DNA of 64,000 nucleotides from Deltaproteobacteria bacterium (GTDB taxonomy: Bacteria > JAGRBM01 > JAHCIT01). The translations under genes and the position numbers were made by a program. The stretch is from the NCBI GenBank assembly GCA_026129095.1, contig JAHCIT010000007.1, positions 155,940 through 219,939 on the forward strand. The letters are read 5' to 3'. Under the pieces are notes generated by a model. The model was not told the DNA's origin, searched no databases, and saw only the letters and a list, made by a program, of their open reading frames with translations. Numbering within the stretch: position 1 is the first letter of the stretch; each line of letters starts with the position of its first letter. Shown here piece by piece: positions 55,761 through 64,000 of this stretch.

Positions 55761-56723
55761 CTAGGTCACGATCCTTGAATATGGATTTTTATCTATAATT
55801 GCGGATCTGATTTTTTCTCTCAGCACATTTTTGAAATCAGAACCCTTATTTAAGGCCAATACAATTTCTTCAAGAGTACAAAGCACGATCACTTTTTGTT
55901 GAAGGGCATCCCGGCAAGTGCTGATTGCTGGTTCAGTAAAATCACTCGCAGATATAATTAACGCTCTTCCTTCCGCACGATGATACACCCTTACCAAATG
56001 TTCGGATATTTGCGGCACGCCTAGTGGTGTATTCCACCACTTCATCTCGACAAAATAAACGTGTCCATCAAGATCAATTACGCCATCAATCTGCTCAACG
56101 ACGCCTTCGCCCGATCCACCGACTACAGTGAAGGCGTCCCTTATGCCTATATCGAACGCTTTGAATAACGCATTTAGAGCTGGCTCAAGAGCTTTGCCCC
56201 GTTCTTGCGGATTACTTATCGCGAAGATTCGGAAGAGGTCGTTTTTTGAGGTCTCAATTGCTAGCGCTCGTCGGCGGATAGCTTCCTTCTTCACCTGTTC
56301 TTGATCGAGACGCAGTTTTCTCTCGCGTTCTCGTTCAATATCTATCCTCGTGAAGCTATCTTTGACGTTAACTAATTCACGTACCTCCGTGACCAGCCCA
56401 CGAGCCTTGAGCCGATCTTCGTCCCAGCAGACCGAGAAGTTTTCGAACTCCACTACGCGCTTAAGAACCTCCCTACGCTCTCTTAGGCAAACTTCCCCCT
56501 TTTGGTTGAGGGCGGTCAGAATCTGACGGACAATATCGAATTTATTTATGCTTTTGGGCTCGCGCTCCCACTGTTGGAACGGACCAACAACGAGTGCGTC
56601 CGAAACACCAGCACCCTTGAAGAAGAGGAAAACGTCCTTTTTGGCTTTGTTTAAAAGCGGGATCGTGCTGATAAGCAGATTCATCAGCTCTGGTGGATAG
56701 TGGAACGTTATGTCGACGCTCAC
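55761..56723 (-). CDS. Mrr-like restriction endonuclease, cargo in the hsd operon
   Basis: 320 residues, GTG start overlapping the stop of the mini-ORF before it. The C-terminal domain (about 165-320) has the Mrr-type core: Glu in KALEPALNALF, then QIDGVIDLDGHVYFVEMKW with Asp 213, Glu 226 and Lys 228, and later YHRAEGRALIISASDFT. The N-terminal part (1-160) has a coiled coil rich in R, E and K around 120-160 and a variable head. Mrr-type enzymes cut modified DNA; here it may complement the type I system. Very AT-rich. Probably an active nuclease. Confidence 0.83.
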   Translation of the reverse strand: MSVDITFHYPPELMNLLISTIPLLNKAKKDVFLFFKGAGVSDALVVGPFQQWEREPKSINKFDIVRQILTALNQKGEVCLRERREVLKRVVEFENFSVCWDEDRLKARGLVTEVRELVNVKDSFTRIDIERERERKLRLDQEQVKKEAIRRRALAIETSKNDLFRIFAISNPQERGKALEPALNALFKAFDIGIRDAFTVVGGSGEGVVEQIDGVIDLDGHVYFVEMKWWNTPLGVPQISEHLVRVYHRAEGRALIISASDFTEPAISTCRDALQQKVIVLCTLEEIVLALNKGSDFKNVLREKIRSAIIDKNPYSRIVT

Positions 56724-56812
56724 ACCCGCTCCCTATTTAGTCTCGCTATCTCATTCGGCCTATCCCGGAACCACTCCAGGCACAGCTCTTCGAGATCGGA
56801 TTCGGCGACCAC
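56720..56812 (-). pseudogene. Mini-ORF b: hsdR 5' fragment fused to an hsdS-like 3' end
   Basis: 30 codons from GTG at 56812. The first part, VVAESDLEELCLEWFR, is the start of HsdR ([16 protein letters not shown]) with about ten changes in 47 bases, including 17 identical bases in a row. The end, ERV*, uses the same GAGCGGGTGTGAG as mini-ORF c and resembles the hsdS end (GEKV*). Its stop overlaps the GTG of the Mrr-like gene. It lies 20 bases after the TIR gene. It looks like a recombination scar. Confidence 0.78.
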
Positions 56813-56831
56813 TATTCAAATGCCTCTTAGC

Positions 56832-57878
56832 TCATTTACCTTGCTTCAATCGCTGGAGAAGATTTGGCAGCCGATTCCTAACACTATAGGCAGTTTCAAC
56901 GTTAGGGTTGTTTTTCGGAGCCGACTCCAAGCGAGATATCTGCTCCGAAGACAGCGTCTCTAATAACTCCAGAAAATCCATCGACGAATTTGCTTGGGTA
57001 TAGGATGGAGACTTTTCAAAGCAATTGATCATGGAATCAATTAGCGCCTCACCAATCGCCTTTTGTTTAAGCATTACCGAAACAATTTTTCTCGATATAT
57101 CAGCTGGCTTTTGGCCTTTCCCAGCCAATGCCTGATATTTGCTAACAAACCCAACAGGGTCTGCACCAGTTCTCACTGGTATGATCAGCACTCCACGGCC
57201 CAGAGCGAATCCAATTTCCTGATTCGTCCAGAAGCTACTTCCAAAACTTTCCGTGACCAGGAGAATCATCACATGCATTGTTTTCAATGCACGCTCAATT
57301 TCATCCTGCCAAGGCTTGGTGACTTCTATATCCTCATGCGCGACGAAACTCGAAATTCCGCATGGCAATAACGCATCTTTAAACTGAGTGGCCTTCTCTT
57401 TGTGCTTCGCTTCGTGGCTGATAAATGCCCGTAGGTGCCCTGAAATCCATATTTTATTTATGTCTTCGTCGGACACCGGAAGAGCGGAGGTTTCTTCAAC
57501 AAGAACTCCCGAACGCTCTTTCCAGTTTTTAAATTCCGGCCCCGCCCGAAGCTCTAATTGCACTTTTGCAACATGCTCATGCGGCGTGTTGTCAATTTTA
57601 TTGAAGCCCTTTTCTAGCTCTTCTTCAATCGAAGCTTTTGAATCGAGAGTTTCGAAATATATTTCTGAGGGAATAGCCATGCGCACAAGATGCCCGGATT
57701 GTCCCCCATCCCAGCCATCATAGTCGTATTCCTCTTCAACCGAGTGAGTGGAGTTTACCAGAATCTTTTGGAGCAGCATACGTCCCTTACGCCCATAATA
57801 GTCCGATAAGATCGCCTTGAGCGTTTCCAGCTTTCCTGGGAGCTGGAATTTCGGTCGTTCCTGCTCCTGTCCCCTCAC
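56832..57878 (-). CDS. TIR-domain protein, cargo in the hsd operon
   Basis: 348 residues, GTG start overlapping the preceding mini-ORF stop. The TIR domain spans about 148-265, with LRAFISHEAKHKEKA, HEDIEVTKPWQDEIE and SSFWTNQEIGFALGRG; Glu 221 is the expected catalytic residue of NADase TIR enzymes. The N-terminal 140 residues and the C-terminal 80 (helical) are not recognised. TIR defence enzymes degrade NAD+ or make signalling nucleotides when a sensor is triggered, so an abortive-infection role tied to the restriction operon is plausible (inference). Confidence 0.88.
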   Translation of the reverse strand: MRGQEQERPKFQLPGKLETLKAILSDYYGRKGRMLLQKILVNSTHSVEEEYDYDGWDGGQSGHLVRMAIPSEIYFETLDSKASIEEELEKGFNKIDNTPHEHVAKVQLELRAGPEFKNWKERSGVLVEETSALPVSDEDINKIWISGHLRAFISHEAKHKEKATQFKDALLPCGISSFVAHEDIEVTKPWQDEIERALKTMHVMILLVTESFGSSFWTNQEIGFALGRGVLIIPVRTGADPVGFVSKYQALAGKGQKPADISRKIVSVMLKQKAIGEALIDSMINCFEKSPSYTQANSSMDFLELLETLSSEQISRLESAPKNNPNVETAYSVRNRLPNLLQRLKQGK

Positions 57879-57976
57879 ACCCGCTCCTCTGCCAGATTCA
57901 CTACATATCCCAACAGCTCACGGCACCACTCCACGCAAGTTTCTTCGTGGTGGGATTTGGTGACACTTCTCGTCAT
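57875..57976 (-). pseudogene. Mini-ORF c: hsdR 5' fragment fused to an hsdS-like 3' end
   Basis: 33 codons from ATG at 57976, which overlaps the stop of the HEPN gene (ATGA). VTKSHHEETCVEWCRELLGY matches the HsdR start ([19 protein letters not shown]). The end LAEERV* resembles the HsdS C-terminus LAGEKV*: 17 of the last 21 bases agree. Its stop overlaps the GTG of the TIR gene. It is translatable but too short for a function; best read as a scar. Confidence 0.8.
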
Positions 57977-59043
57977 TGAGTGACCCTTAGCGGATGAAGC
58001 GCTGCCCAAATGCTCTCGGCACTCTCATTTTTAAGTGCGTCTTTAATTTTTTCTACGGCCTTAATCGAATACCGTTTAAATCCAGCGTTGCCAATTCTGA
58101 TTTCCTTGTAGCAATCAGGCTGCTGGCGGATTCCTAAATGATCCACAACCGCAACAGCCTTCGGCACAGTCAACGACACCTTTTCGGCCAGCTGTTTTGC
58201 ACCAAGACTGTAAAAATCGAGTTCATTGATGCGCTTCACGCCCACGACAGCCGCGTCGGGTGTCCCCTCTGGAACAAGCTGAATCGGAATGCCTTCCTTC
58301 TTAGACAACCGCAGGGATATCGCTGGACCTGTCGCATCCGAGCGAATTTCGACCGCCGCAACACCTGGGAATAATTCTGCCCAACTTTTTCCCCTGAGCA
58401 ATTCCTCTCCGATATGCCGCAATTCAGAGGAACTTGGCTGTCCCTTTTGTCCACGGATTGTCGCGTCAAGGATAACGAGGGGACGGAGGCGGGCTTCCGC
58501 TTCGATCTGGCGCCGCCGCTTGGGTCCGAGAAGTTTCTGGATTTCCTTCGCCTCTGTGTCGAACATCGAAGCTAGAGTAGTTGGTGGAGTCGTCGATATC
58601 GGAAGAACTCTGTTTGGCAGGTAATCCGTTAAGTTTTGATCAAATACATTTTTTAATAGATCTCTAAATAGCGTCACCCCAGATTGTTCATGAAGGTATA
58701 GTTGGCCTTCTGAGATCTCCAAAAGGTGATGCTGCGCGGCGTCACGAAGACCATTGATAGTTTGCAGTGTTAGGGCTTGCTCATCTGTCAGAAACTTAAT
58801 CCGTCCATCACTCAATCCTCGCCGCACACAAGCGTCAAAACCGATCGTTTCCTTGGCCCGTTTCTCGCGAATTCGCCCCCCTCGGTAGACGATCGCGGCC
58901 TTCAGCAGCATTTCGAACGCATGGTCAATCTGAATCAGCGTCGAACTTACCCGTCCGCGATCGTGTGGTCGATTAAAGAGTTCGATGCTCAGCAAAAGAG
59001 AGTCGCAAGCCTTTTCAAGGAGTAGCTTGGCTTCTCGTTTCAT
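57973..59043 (-). CDS. DUF3644/HEPN-like protein, cargo in the hsd operon
   Basis: 356 residues. The N-terminal half matches DUF3644 (LFNRPHDRGRVSSTLIQIDHAFEMLLKAAI), and includes R100-DAAQ-H105 in NGLRDAAQHH, the R-x4-H motif of HEPN ribonucleases. The C-terminal half has a helix-turn-helix-like stretch (LAEKVSLTVPKAVAVVDHLGI). ATG at 59043 shares a base with the hsdS stop (TGATG); a GTG 3 bases upstream is also possible. Directly after hsdS in the operon, so co-expressed. RNase activity as an effector is inferred from the motif. Confidence 0.78.
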   Translation of the reverse strand: MKREAKLLLEKACDSLLLSIELFNRPHDRGRVSSTLIQIDHAFEMLLKAAIVYRGGRIREKRAKETIGFDACVRRGLSDGRIKFLTDEQALTLQTINGLRDAAQHHLLEISEGQLYLHEQSGVTLFRDLLKNVFDQNLTDYLPNRVLPISTTPPTTLASMFDTEAKEIQKLLGPKRRRQIEAEARLRPLVILDATIRGQKGQPSSSELRHIGEELLRGKSWAELFPGVAAVEIRSDATGPAISLRLSKKEGIPIQLVPEGTPDAAVVGVKRINELDFYSLGAKQLAEKVSLTVPKAVAVVDHLGIRQQPDCYKEIRIGNAGFKRYSIKAVEKIKDALKNESAESIWAALHPLRVTQ

Positions 59044-60329
59044 CACACCTTCTCCCCCGCCAGCTTCTCCGCGTCCTTCACCCGCAACTCCCCGCTCATC
59101 AGCTTCGGCAGCAGCGTGTCGCGAAGTTGCATAAGCGTCTTGGTTTCCTGGAGATTTGCCACCATTCTCCGATAGGCGGAACCAACAGAACTCATAAAAG
59201 AGTCCAAAACTGCTTTTACAGGAACTATCGCGGGAATCGGGCGGAAATTCCCTTTGCTAATCTCTTGAAATGTAGTTCCGTTGGCACGACCGATAATCAC
59301 ATCCAGGTTTGATCGCGCCCAATTCAACACGTAGAGGTTCGGCAGTAAGCCGTCACATACCATCGCGATATATCCCTGATTGATTGCGACCGGAACTTCC
59401 GAGACGGCGAGGTATCCAATCGGAGCGCGCGACGAGAGCAGCACCGTTCCAGCGGGCAATAGGCCCGAACTGATTCCACGCAGCCCCGCCTCTGTGATCA
59501 TCCGCTCCGTGTCCAGCAGAACCGGGCTATTCAGATTCGACAGGTCTTTTGGAGTCGTCCAGTGGTACGTCCCACCGACCCAATATTCAGGTTTTTCCGT
59601 GCTCGGCGTGCTCCCGCCAGCTATCCGCACGCAATCATTGATGGGTTGAACCCTCCACCCCTTCGGGATCTTCCCTAGCGGCGAATCCTCAAACGAGTCG
59701 GGGAACAGGGCGGCCGTGGCGTCGTCCATACCGAACGGGCGGCGGCCTTCGGCCTTCGCCCGGACCGGGTCGAAATCCACGAACCAGCTCTGGAAGATCG
59801 CCCTGGCGGTCTGCTCCAGCGTCTCGTTCATCTTCCGGTTCAGCTCGATCTTGTCGTCGAGGGCGCCGAGGATCGAGGCGATGGCAGACCTCATCCTTCT
59901 CGAAGGCCAAGGAACCTGAAATTCGGCAATATCAGACCTCGAAAGATTGGGAAATACTGAACCAGCGCAGAGTGACAACAGCCGATCTAGATCATTCACA
60001 ATTGCGAAATACAAAAAACGCGTATCGGTGGTATCGGATTTTGCCCTGAAAGCACCAAGTCCTCGCCCAATGCAGTACTCTTTATCAGCCCAGTTCATCC
60101 GACCGGTGGTCGAACCGCGAACACAAAACAAGATATCGCCCACCCTGCAAAGTCTGGTTGGAGCGGTGGTCCAAAGTTGCGGATCAGGATGAATCGAACC
60201 AAATTCTGTCGGGCCATTTAGAAGCGGCACCCCACTACCCGAATTATTATATGTATCGCCGGGCGGGGATTGACCCATTTCGATATTTGCGACATCACCA
60301 ATTTCCTGGATCGAGATCTCTTGGTTCAT
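59043..60329 (-). CDS. hsdS: Type I restriction enzyme, specificity subunit (HsdS)
   Basis: 428 residues with the two-half architecture: two variable target-recognition domains (about 1-150 and 205-345), each followed by a conserved helical spacer ([76 protein letters not shown]). The spacers are GC-rich and the TRDs AT-rich, as usual for swapped TRDs. Overlaps hsdM by 4 bases (ATGA). Recognition sequence cannot be predicted. Its last codons are echoed in the two mini-ORFs downstream. Confidence 0.96.
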   Translation of the reverse strand: MNQEISIQEIGDVANIEMGQSPPGDTYNNSGSGVPLLNGPTEFGSIHPDPQLWTTAPTRLCRVGDILFCVRGSTTGRMNWADKEYCIGRGLGAFRAKSDTTDTRFLYFAIVNDLDRLLSLCAGSVFPNLSRSDIAEFQVPWPSRRMRSAIASILGALDDKIELNRKMNETLEQTARAIFQSWFVDFDPVRAKAEGRRPFGMDDATAALFPDSFEDSPLGKIPKGWRVQPINDCVRIAGGSTPSTEKPEYWVGGTYHWTTPKDLSNLNSPVLLDTERMITEAGLRGISSGLLPAGTVLLSSRAPIGYLAVSEVPVAINQGYIAMVCDGLLPNLYVLNWARSNLDVIIGRANGTTFQEISKGNFRPIPAIVPVKAVLDSFMSSVGSAYRRMVANLQETKTLMQLRDTLLPKLMSGELRVKDAEKLAGEKV

Positions 60330-61978
60330 ACAAGACCTCGTAAAATCTCCCGAATCTGCCTCTCCAGCCGGGCACTTTCGGCAAACTGTTCTTCAAGCTT
60401 CGCCGACAGCCGCTTGATCTTCTCCTCGAACGGTTCGCCGTCGTCCTCGATATCCTCAGCCCCCACATACCGGCCCGGCGTCAGCACATGGCCGTGGGAT
60501 TTGATCTCCCCCAGCTTCGCGCTCTTGCAGAAACCGGGGATGTCTTCGTATTTACCGGCGTCCTTCTCGCCCCGCCAGGCGTGATAGGTAGTCGCGATCC
60601 GGGCGACGTCGTCGTCGGTCAACTCCCGGTGAGTGCGGTCCACCATCTGGCCCAGCTTGCGGGCGTCGATGAACAGCGTCTCGCCCCGGCGGTCGCGGAA
60701 CTTCCCGTTCGACTTGCTGCGTGTGAGGAACCAGAGGCAGGCGGGGATCGGGGTCGAGTAGAAGAGCTGTCCCGGCAGCGCGATCATGCAGTCCACCAGA
60801 TCGGCCTCGACGATACTTTTACGGATCTCGCCTTCGCCCGACTGGCCGGACGACATGCTACCGTTCGCCAGCACGAATCCGGCGATCCCGTTCGGCGCGA
60901 GGTGGTGCAGGAAGTGCTGCACCCAGGCGAAGTTGGCGTTGCCCGCGGGCGGCGTGCCGTATTTCCACCGGACGTCGTCCTTGAGGCGTTCGCCTCCCCA
61001 GTCGCTCACGTTGAACGGCGGATTGGCCAGGATGAAGTCGGCTTTCAGGTCCTTGTGCTGGTCGCGGTGGAAGCTGTCGGCGTTCTCCGCGCCGATGTTC
61101 CCCTCGATCCCCCGGATCGCGAGGTTCATCTTGCAGAGCTTCCAGGTGGTGGGGTTCGACTCCTGCCCGTAAATCGACAAGTCGCCCACCTTGCCGCCGT
61201 GGGCCTCCACGAACTTCTCCGACTGCACGAACATGCCGCCCGAGCCGCAGCACGGGTCGAACACACGCCCCTTGTAGGGCTCGATCATCTCCGTCAGCAC
61301 GCGGACCACCGACCGGGGCGTGTAGAACTGGCCGCCCAGCTTGCCTTCGGCGCTCGCGAACTTGCCGAGGAAATATTCATAGACGCGGCCGAGGATGTCC
61401 TTGGACCGGCTCTCCCGGTCGCCGAGGCCGATGGTGCCGATCAGGTCGATCAGTTCGCCCAGTCGTGTCTTGTCCAGCGCCGGCCGGGCGTAGTCCTTGT
61501 TCAGCACGCCTTTCAGGACCGGGTTTTCCTTCTCGATCGCCTCCATGGCGTCGTCGATGATCCGCCCGATGGCGGTGTCTTTCGCCTTCGCCTGGATGTG
61601 TTCCCACCGCGCCTTGCCGGGCACCCAGAAGATGTTTTCGGAGGTGTACTGGTCGCGGTCCTCGGCGAGGTCGCGCCGGTCCTTGTCCTTGGGCAGATAC
61701 AGGTCGCTCTTGGGGTCGGCAGTCTCCCGCAGGATTCCCGAGCGGCGCTCCTCGAAGGCGTCGGAAATGTATTTCAGGAAGATCAGCCCCAGGACGACGT
61801 GCTTGTATTCCGCCGCGTCCATGTTGTTGCGGAGCTTGTCGGCCGCCTGCCAGAGCTTTTCCTCGAACCCGAGGTTCGCCCCGCCGTTACTCTTGTCTTT
61901 GCCGCCGCTTTTCTTCGTCACCGCACCTTCATGCTTGGGCGGCGATTTCTCGTAAGCGGCCTTCTTCCCCTTGGGCAT
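60326..61978 (-). CDS. hsdM: Type I restriction enzyme, methyltransferase subunit (HsdM)
   Basis: N6-adenine methyltransferase, 550 residues. Contains the helical N-terminus ([38 protein letters not shown]), AdoMet motif [14 protein letters not shown], and catalytic NPPF in [13 protein letters not shown]. It acts with HsdS to protect host DNA. First gene of the operon; GGGAG is upstream of the ATG. The N-terminal 30 residues are basic and low complexity. Confidence 0.97.
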   Translation of the reverse strand: MPKGKKAAYEKSPPKHEGAVTKKSGGKDKSNGGANLGFEEKLWQAADKLRNNMDAAEYKHVVLGLIFLKYISDAFEERRSGILRETADPKSDLYLPKDKDRRDLAEDRDQYTSENIFWVPGKARWEHIQAKAKDTAIGRIIDDAMEAIEKENPVLKGVLNKDYARPALDKTRLGELIDLIGTIGLGDRESRSKDILGRVYEYFLGKFASAEGKLGGQFYTPRSVVRVLTEMIEPYKGRVFDPCCGSGGMFVQSEKFVEAHGGKVGDLSIYGQESNPTTWKLCKMNLAIRGIEGNIGAENADSFHRDQHKDLKADFILANPPFNVSDWGGERLKDDVRWKYGTPPAGNANFAWVQHFLHHLAPNGIAGFVLANGSMSSGQSGEGEIRKSIVEADLVDCMIALPGQLFYSTPIPACLWFLTRSKSNGKFRDRRGETLFIDARKLGQMVDRTHRELTDDDVARIATTYHAWRGEKDAGKYEDIPGFCKSAKLGEIKSHGHVLTPGRYVGAEDIEDDGEPFEEKIKRLSAKLEEQFAESARLERQIREILRGLV

Positions 61979-62143
61979 TTGCGCTCCCTGAACCCCTCTA
62001 TGGGCGGATTAAGATTACCCGGCCGGGCTATTTCGCCCATCCGAAGAATCCCCGTCCAATCCGAACCCCGCCAATCTAGCCGCTCCCCGTGACCGGGTGA
62101 AGCGGGGGCGGGCCGGGTATCGGCATAAAGCCTAACCCATGGA

Positions 62144-62162
62144 TGTGACAGGTAGTGTCACA
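62144..62162. promoter_or_regulatory. Perfect inverted repeat TGTGACA-N5-TGTCACA
   Basis: 7-bp arms with a 5-bp spacer, about 166 bases upstream of hsdM and 47 bases beyond the stop of the gene at 62209. It could be an operator for the hsd operon or part of a terminator; no T-run follows on either strand, which favours a protein-binding site. The rest of the gap 61979-62208 shows nothing clear. Confidence 0.5.
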
Positions 62163-62208
62163 GTTTTCGCAGGGCCATCTGACGCGGGTTTTGGGGCGAA
62201 GGCAGGGT

Positions 62209-62979
62209 TCAATGTTCCGCGGAACCGGGAAATCCGTCCTCTGCAATGGGTAGCAGAATCGTCTTCGCCATCGCATCAATAATTCCGCGAACTGCCGCGA
62301 CGTCATCGGGGAGACTCATCCGTTCGCAGATCTCACTTTCGGTCTGGCCTAGAACGTGATGCCGGACGAGTATCTCACAGTCCCGGTCCAGGCCTGCGTG
62401 ATCCGGCGACAGCTTCCAGAGCCCGCGCTCCCCAAGGACGCTGTAGATAGCTCCGGCGTAGTCGCGGCCGTACCGATAGGCCTCCGGCCTGATACGGCTG
62501 GTACAATCAGGGACCTGCTTTTCTTCGAAATCCAGGGTGGGAGGGAAGGCGAATGGATAGCTTCCGCAAACGAGTGTCTCGGCGATCTCGTTTTCACGCT
62601 CGAACCGGAGAGTCATTGTTCCGCTCTCCGCCCACCGGTGGAGCTGCCAAGCCACTTCGGACGAGAACCATCCGCCCAGGCGGTAGCTCTCCTCCAGATC
62701 GACTACCCGGCTAGCGAGTTCGTCAGCCACCGATGCCGCCTCCGAACGTATACGAATGTCCATAAACGTCCGCCACAGCGGGAAAACCTCGTCCCGGAGC
62801 GGGACCATGAATTCAGGCAAAAGCTGCTGGATCTTGTTCAGGTAGCGGAGCTGCGCCCGCACGACAGGCGAATAGCCTGTGATGAGGTACCGGGGACGGC
62901 CCCAAGCGGCAACGTCGGGTGTCAAAGCGGATTTGCCTCTCTTTTTCACCGTCACCTGACCCATCACCTTACCGTCCAT
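62209..62979 (-). CDS. Hypothetical protein, helical
   Basis: 256 residues, no family recognised. It begins with a basic segment (VTVKKRGKSALTPD), then is largely alpha-helical with a central variable region. The C-terminal segment LGQTESEICERMSLPDDVAAVRGIIDAM resembles a helix-turn-helix in a sigma-region-4-like position, so DNA binding is possible but weakly supported. It lies upstream of the hsd operon in the same orientation, separated by the inverted repeat. No sign of a signal peptide or membrane helix. Confidence 0.65.
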   Translation of the reverse strand: MDGKVMGQVTVKKRGKSALTPDVAAWGRPRYLITGYSPVVRAQLRYLNKIQQLLPEFMVPLRDEVFPLWRTFMDIRIRSEAASVADELASRVVDLEESYRLGGWFSSEVAWQLHRWAESGTMTLRFERENEIAETLVCGSYPFAFPPTLDFEEKQVPDCTSRIRPEAYRYGRDYAGAIYSVLGERGLWKLSPDHAGLDRDCEILVRHHVLGQTESEICERMSLPDDVAAVRGIIDAMAKTILLPIAEDGFPGSAEH

Positions 62980-63079
62980 GGTTACTCACTCCAAGCTGGG
63001 AGGGATTTCTGTGCTCCGCTCACGACACTGACCAGCGGATGCCCAGAGCGGAATCTGTATCGGTCCAGCAAAATCTCGC

Positions 63080-63222
63080 AGAGGACCAGGCTTCTTTCGG
63101 AGTGGACCGGACCATTTCCAGAGTGGACCGAACCAGAATCCAGAGGCACCAGACTTTTTTCGGAGTGGACCGAACCAAAGTCCAATCGAACCAGACCGAT
63201 TGGCAGCCACTCCAGACGAATT
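63080..63222. repeat. Degenerate 21-bp-period tandem repeat
   Basis: AGTGGACCG occurs at 63101, 63122 and 63164, exactly 21 or 42 bases apart, and related units fill the other steps (63080, 63143, 63185, 63206). In one plus-strand frame each unit gives a heptad such as VDRTxxx; in another, minus-strand, frame it gives GSVHSEK-like heptads. The region sits between two leftward genes. It may be a protein-binding array, two helical turns per unit, or the relic of a heptad-repeat coding sequence. Confidence 0.6.
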
Positions 63223-63258
63223 TTGGCTGCGAAATGTACATTCATCACAGTTTCCCGC

Positions 63259-64000
63259 TCACGGACAGGTCGCCGCGAGCTTTACGCCCAGCTCTTCGGC
63301 CTTGGCAGGGAGCTGATCTTCCGGTCCCTGTACCTTCGCGGACGCGATCACCCGCCCGGTGCCGCCCTCGACGATCATCGCCGATACTATATAACTGGGC
63401 CCGAACTTCACGATCTCGCCCTGTACGGCAAGATCGGCTCCCTTTTGAGGGTCGGTGGCGAGGATCAGGCAGTTCGACCTGGCGATTTCGCTGGCAACCA
63501 CCGACTGAACGGCTTCCGAGTAGGTCGGATCGGCTCCGGCCTTCGCGGTAAAAGGAGCGACGGTAATTCGCTTGGGACCGGCAACGGGAATGGCCGCTGG
63601 CGCTACGACGGGTACCACCGAGGCGGTTTCAACTGGCTTCGGAACGACTGGTGGTTCTTTTGCCCTGGCGAGGTCGGCAATTCGGGGAGAAGATCGGACC
63701 AGATTAACGATCTTGTCGGCGGCTTTGTCCGCCGCCGAATCCGCTCCCACCGAACCCAGGCTGATCCCGCCGCCGTAGTAGTCGCTGATCGAATCATCGA
63801 CGGTTACAACCGTTTCGCCTTTTGTGGAAAGCGTGAACTTCACCCGGTCGGGACCTTTCCAGACCGAGGTTTCGATTTCTACAGTCCCGGCCAGGTCCGC
63901 CTGGCCGTCGCCAATTATCCGGTATCCGGCGTTTGTGAGCTTCCCGGCCAGCCGGTCCCTGAAACTCTCCGGCTTCCACGCGCCGGGGCTGCCAAGCGCT
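63259..64000 (-). CDS. Exported-protein-like gene, 5' end outside the window
   Basis: Leftward gene whose reading frame stays open to base 64000, so the start is outside; the GTG at 63843 is internal. The visible 247 codons show two parts: the first (about 80 residues, with GYRIIGDGQADLAGTVEIE and TLSTKGETVVTVDD) and, after a Pro/Ala linker, a second (RITVAPFTAKAGADPTYSEAVQSVVASEI...CLILATDPQKGADLAVQGEI...PSYIVSAMIVE) similar to TolB-N/FlgO/CsgG-type periplasmic alpha/beta domains. Secretion and function are not shown. It may be outside or inside the island. Confidence 0.7.
   Translation of the reverse strand, partial: ALGSPGAWKPESFRDRLAGKLTNAGYRIIGDGQADLAGTVEIETSVWKGPDRVKFTLSTKGETVVTVDDSISDYYGGGISLGSVGADSAADKAADKIVNLVRSSPRIADLARAKEPPVVPKPVETASVVPVVAPAAIPVAGPKRITVAPFTAKAGADPTYSEAVQSVVASEIARSNCLILATDPQKGADLAVQGEIVKFGPSYIVSAMIVEGGTGRVIASAKVQGPEDQLPAKAEELGVKLAATCP

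Larger units (their letters stand above)
38654..64000. mobile_element. Putative integrated genomic island (left end only)
   Basis: Inferred from the tRNA-Gln fragment at its left edge, from the change in content (Fic, defence-like modules, mutasome, type I restriction operon), and from alternation of AT-rich blocks (about 40.0-43.1, 49.65-51.75, 54.8-58.9 kb) with GC-rich ones. No integrase, conjugation or phage structural gene is visible in the window. The right boundary is outside it. Confidence 0.45.

Noticed and set aside
60488-62092. 534-codon plus-strand frame over hsdM
   Set aside because: Mirror frame of the HsdM gene, with composition typical of antisense GC-rich DNA; HsdM on the other strand has all motifs.
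63020-63248. Overlapping minus-strand ORFs in the 21-bp repeat region
   Set aside because: Three frames are open because of the repeat; none has a ribosome-binding site or known domain.

Overview
The window is one contiguous piece of a GC-rich bacterial chromosome. The organism looks Gram-negative and aerobic: it encodes a haem-copper oxidase, a secreted di-haem peroxidase, lipoproteins and a TPR protein with a probable outer-membrane barrel. It also uses the DXP isoprenoid route and stores or modifies lipids (PlsC-type and WS/DGAT acyltransferases, a desaturase, a phasin-like protein). The mix, including FeS-type TrpRS, ImuA/ImuB/DnaE2 and a haloalkane dehalogenase, suggests a deltaproteobacteria-like lineage (Myxococcota, Desulfobacterota or Binatota type). 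No rRNA or marker in the window settles this.

Region 1 (1-38.6 kb) is ordinary core genome. In order it holds: the end of an A2-type cytochrome oxidase subunit I, chromate transporter, MauG-type peroxidase, phasin-like protein, acyltransferase, response regulator, lipoprotein, rsmI, M50 protease, trpS, nucleotide-sugar dehydrogenase, cyclophilin, FecR protein, TPR/barrel protein, sfsA, queG, ferredoxin, prfB with its programmed frameshift, SDR and hydrolase genes, dxs with a hairpin-rich leader, glutamine amidotransferase, fatty acid desaturase, a ribbon-helix-helix protein, a lipoprotein, a homogentisate-dioxygenase-like cupin with a hydrolase, haloalkane dehalogenase, a YfhO-like membrane protein, tRNA-Glu(CUC) and a wax ester synthase.

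Region 2 (38.65 kb to the right edge) looks like a genomic island. At 38654-38697 there is a bare 3' half of a tRNA-Gln(CUG) gene on the minus strand, cut at the anticodon loop. This is what integration into a tRNA leaves at one end; the intact tRNA and an integrase would be expected to the right of the window. The island carries a class II Fic protein, an AT-rich four-gene module (GHKL ATPase, STAS-like/DUF4325 protein, a small unknown protein and a cysteine-rich protein), a Fis-type regulator, an SRAP/YedK protein divergent from an imuA-imuB-dnaE2 mutasome operon, and a 619-residue membrane protein with a nuclease-like motif and a glycine zipper. It ends with a long type I restriction-modification operon.

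The restriction operon reads hsdM, hsdS, HEPN/DUF3644 gene, mini-ORF, TIR gene, mini-ORF, two PD-(D/E)XK nuclease genes, hsdR, nearly all translationally coupled. The two mini-ORFs are fusions: their 5' part matches the start of hsdR and their 3' part resembles the end of hsdS. The simplest reading is that the hsdS-hsdR junction is a cargo site where accessory defence genes have been stacked in succession, each leaving a scar. This, the GHKL/STAS module and the membrane nuclease candidate are the best leads for undescribed biology here. The right edge holds an unknown gene, a 21-bp-period repeat and a truncated secreted-protein gene.
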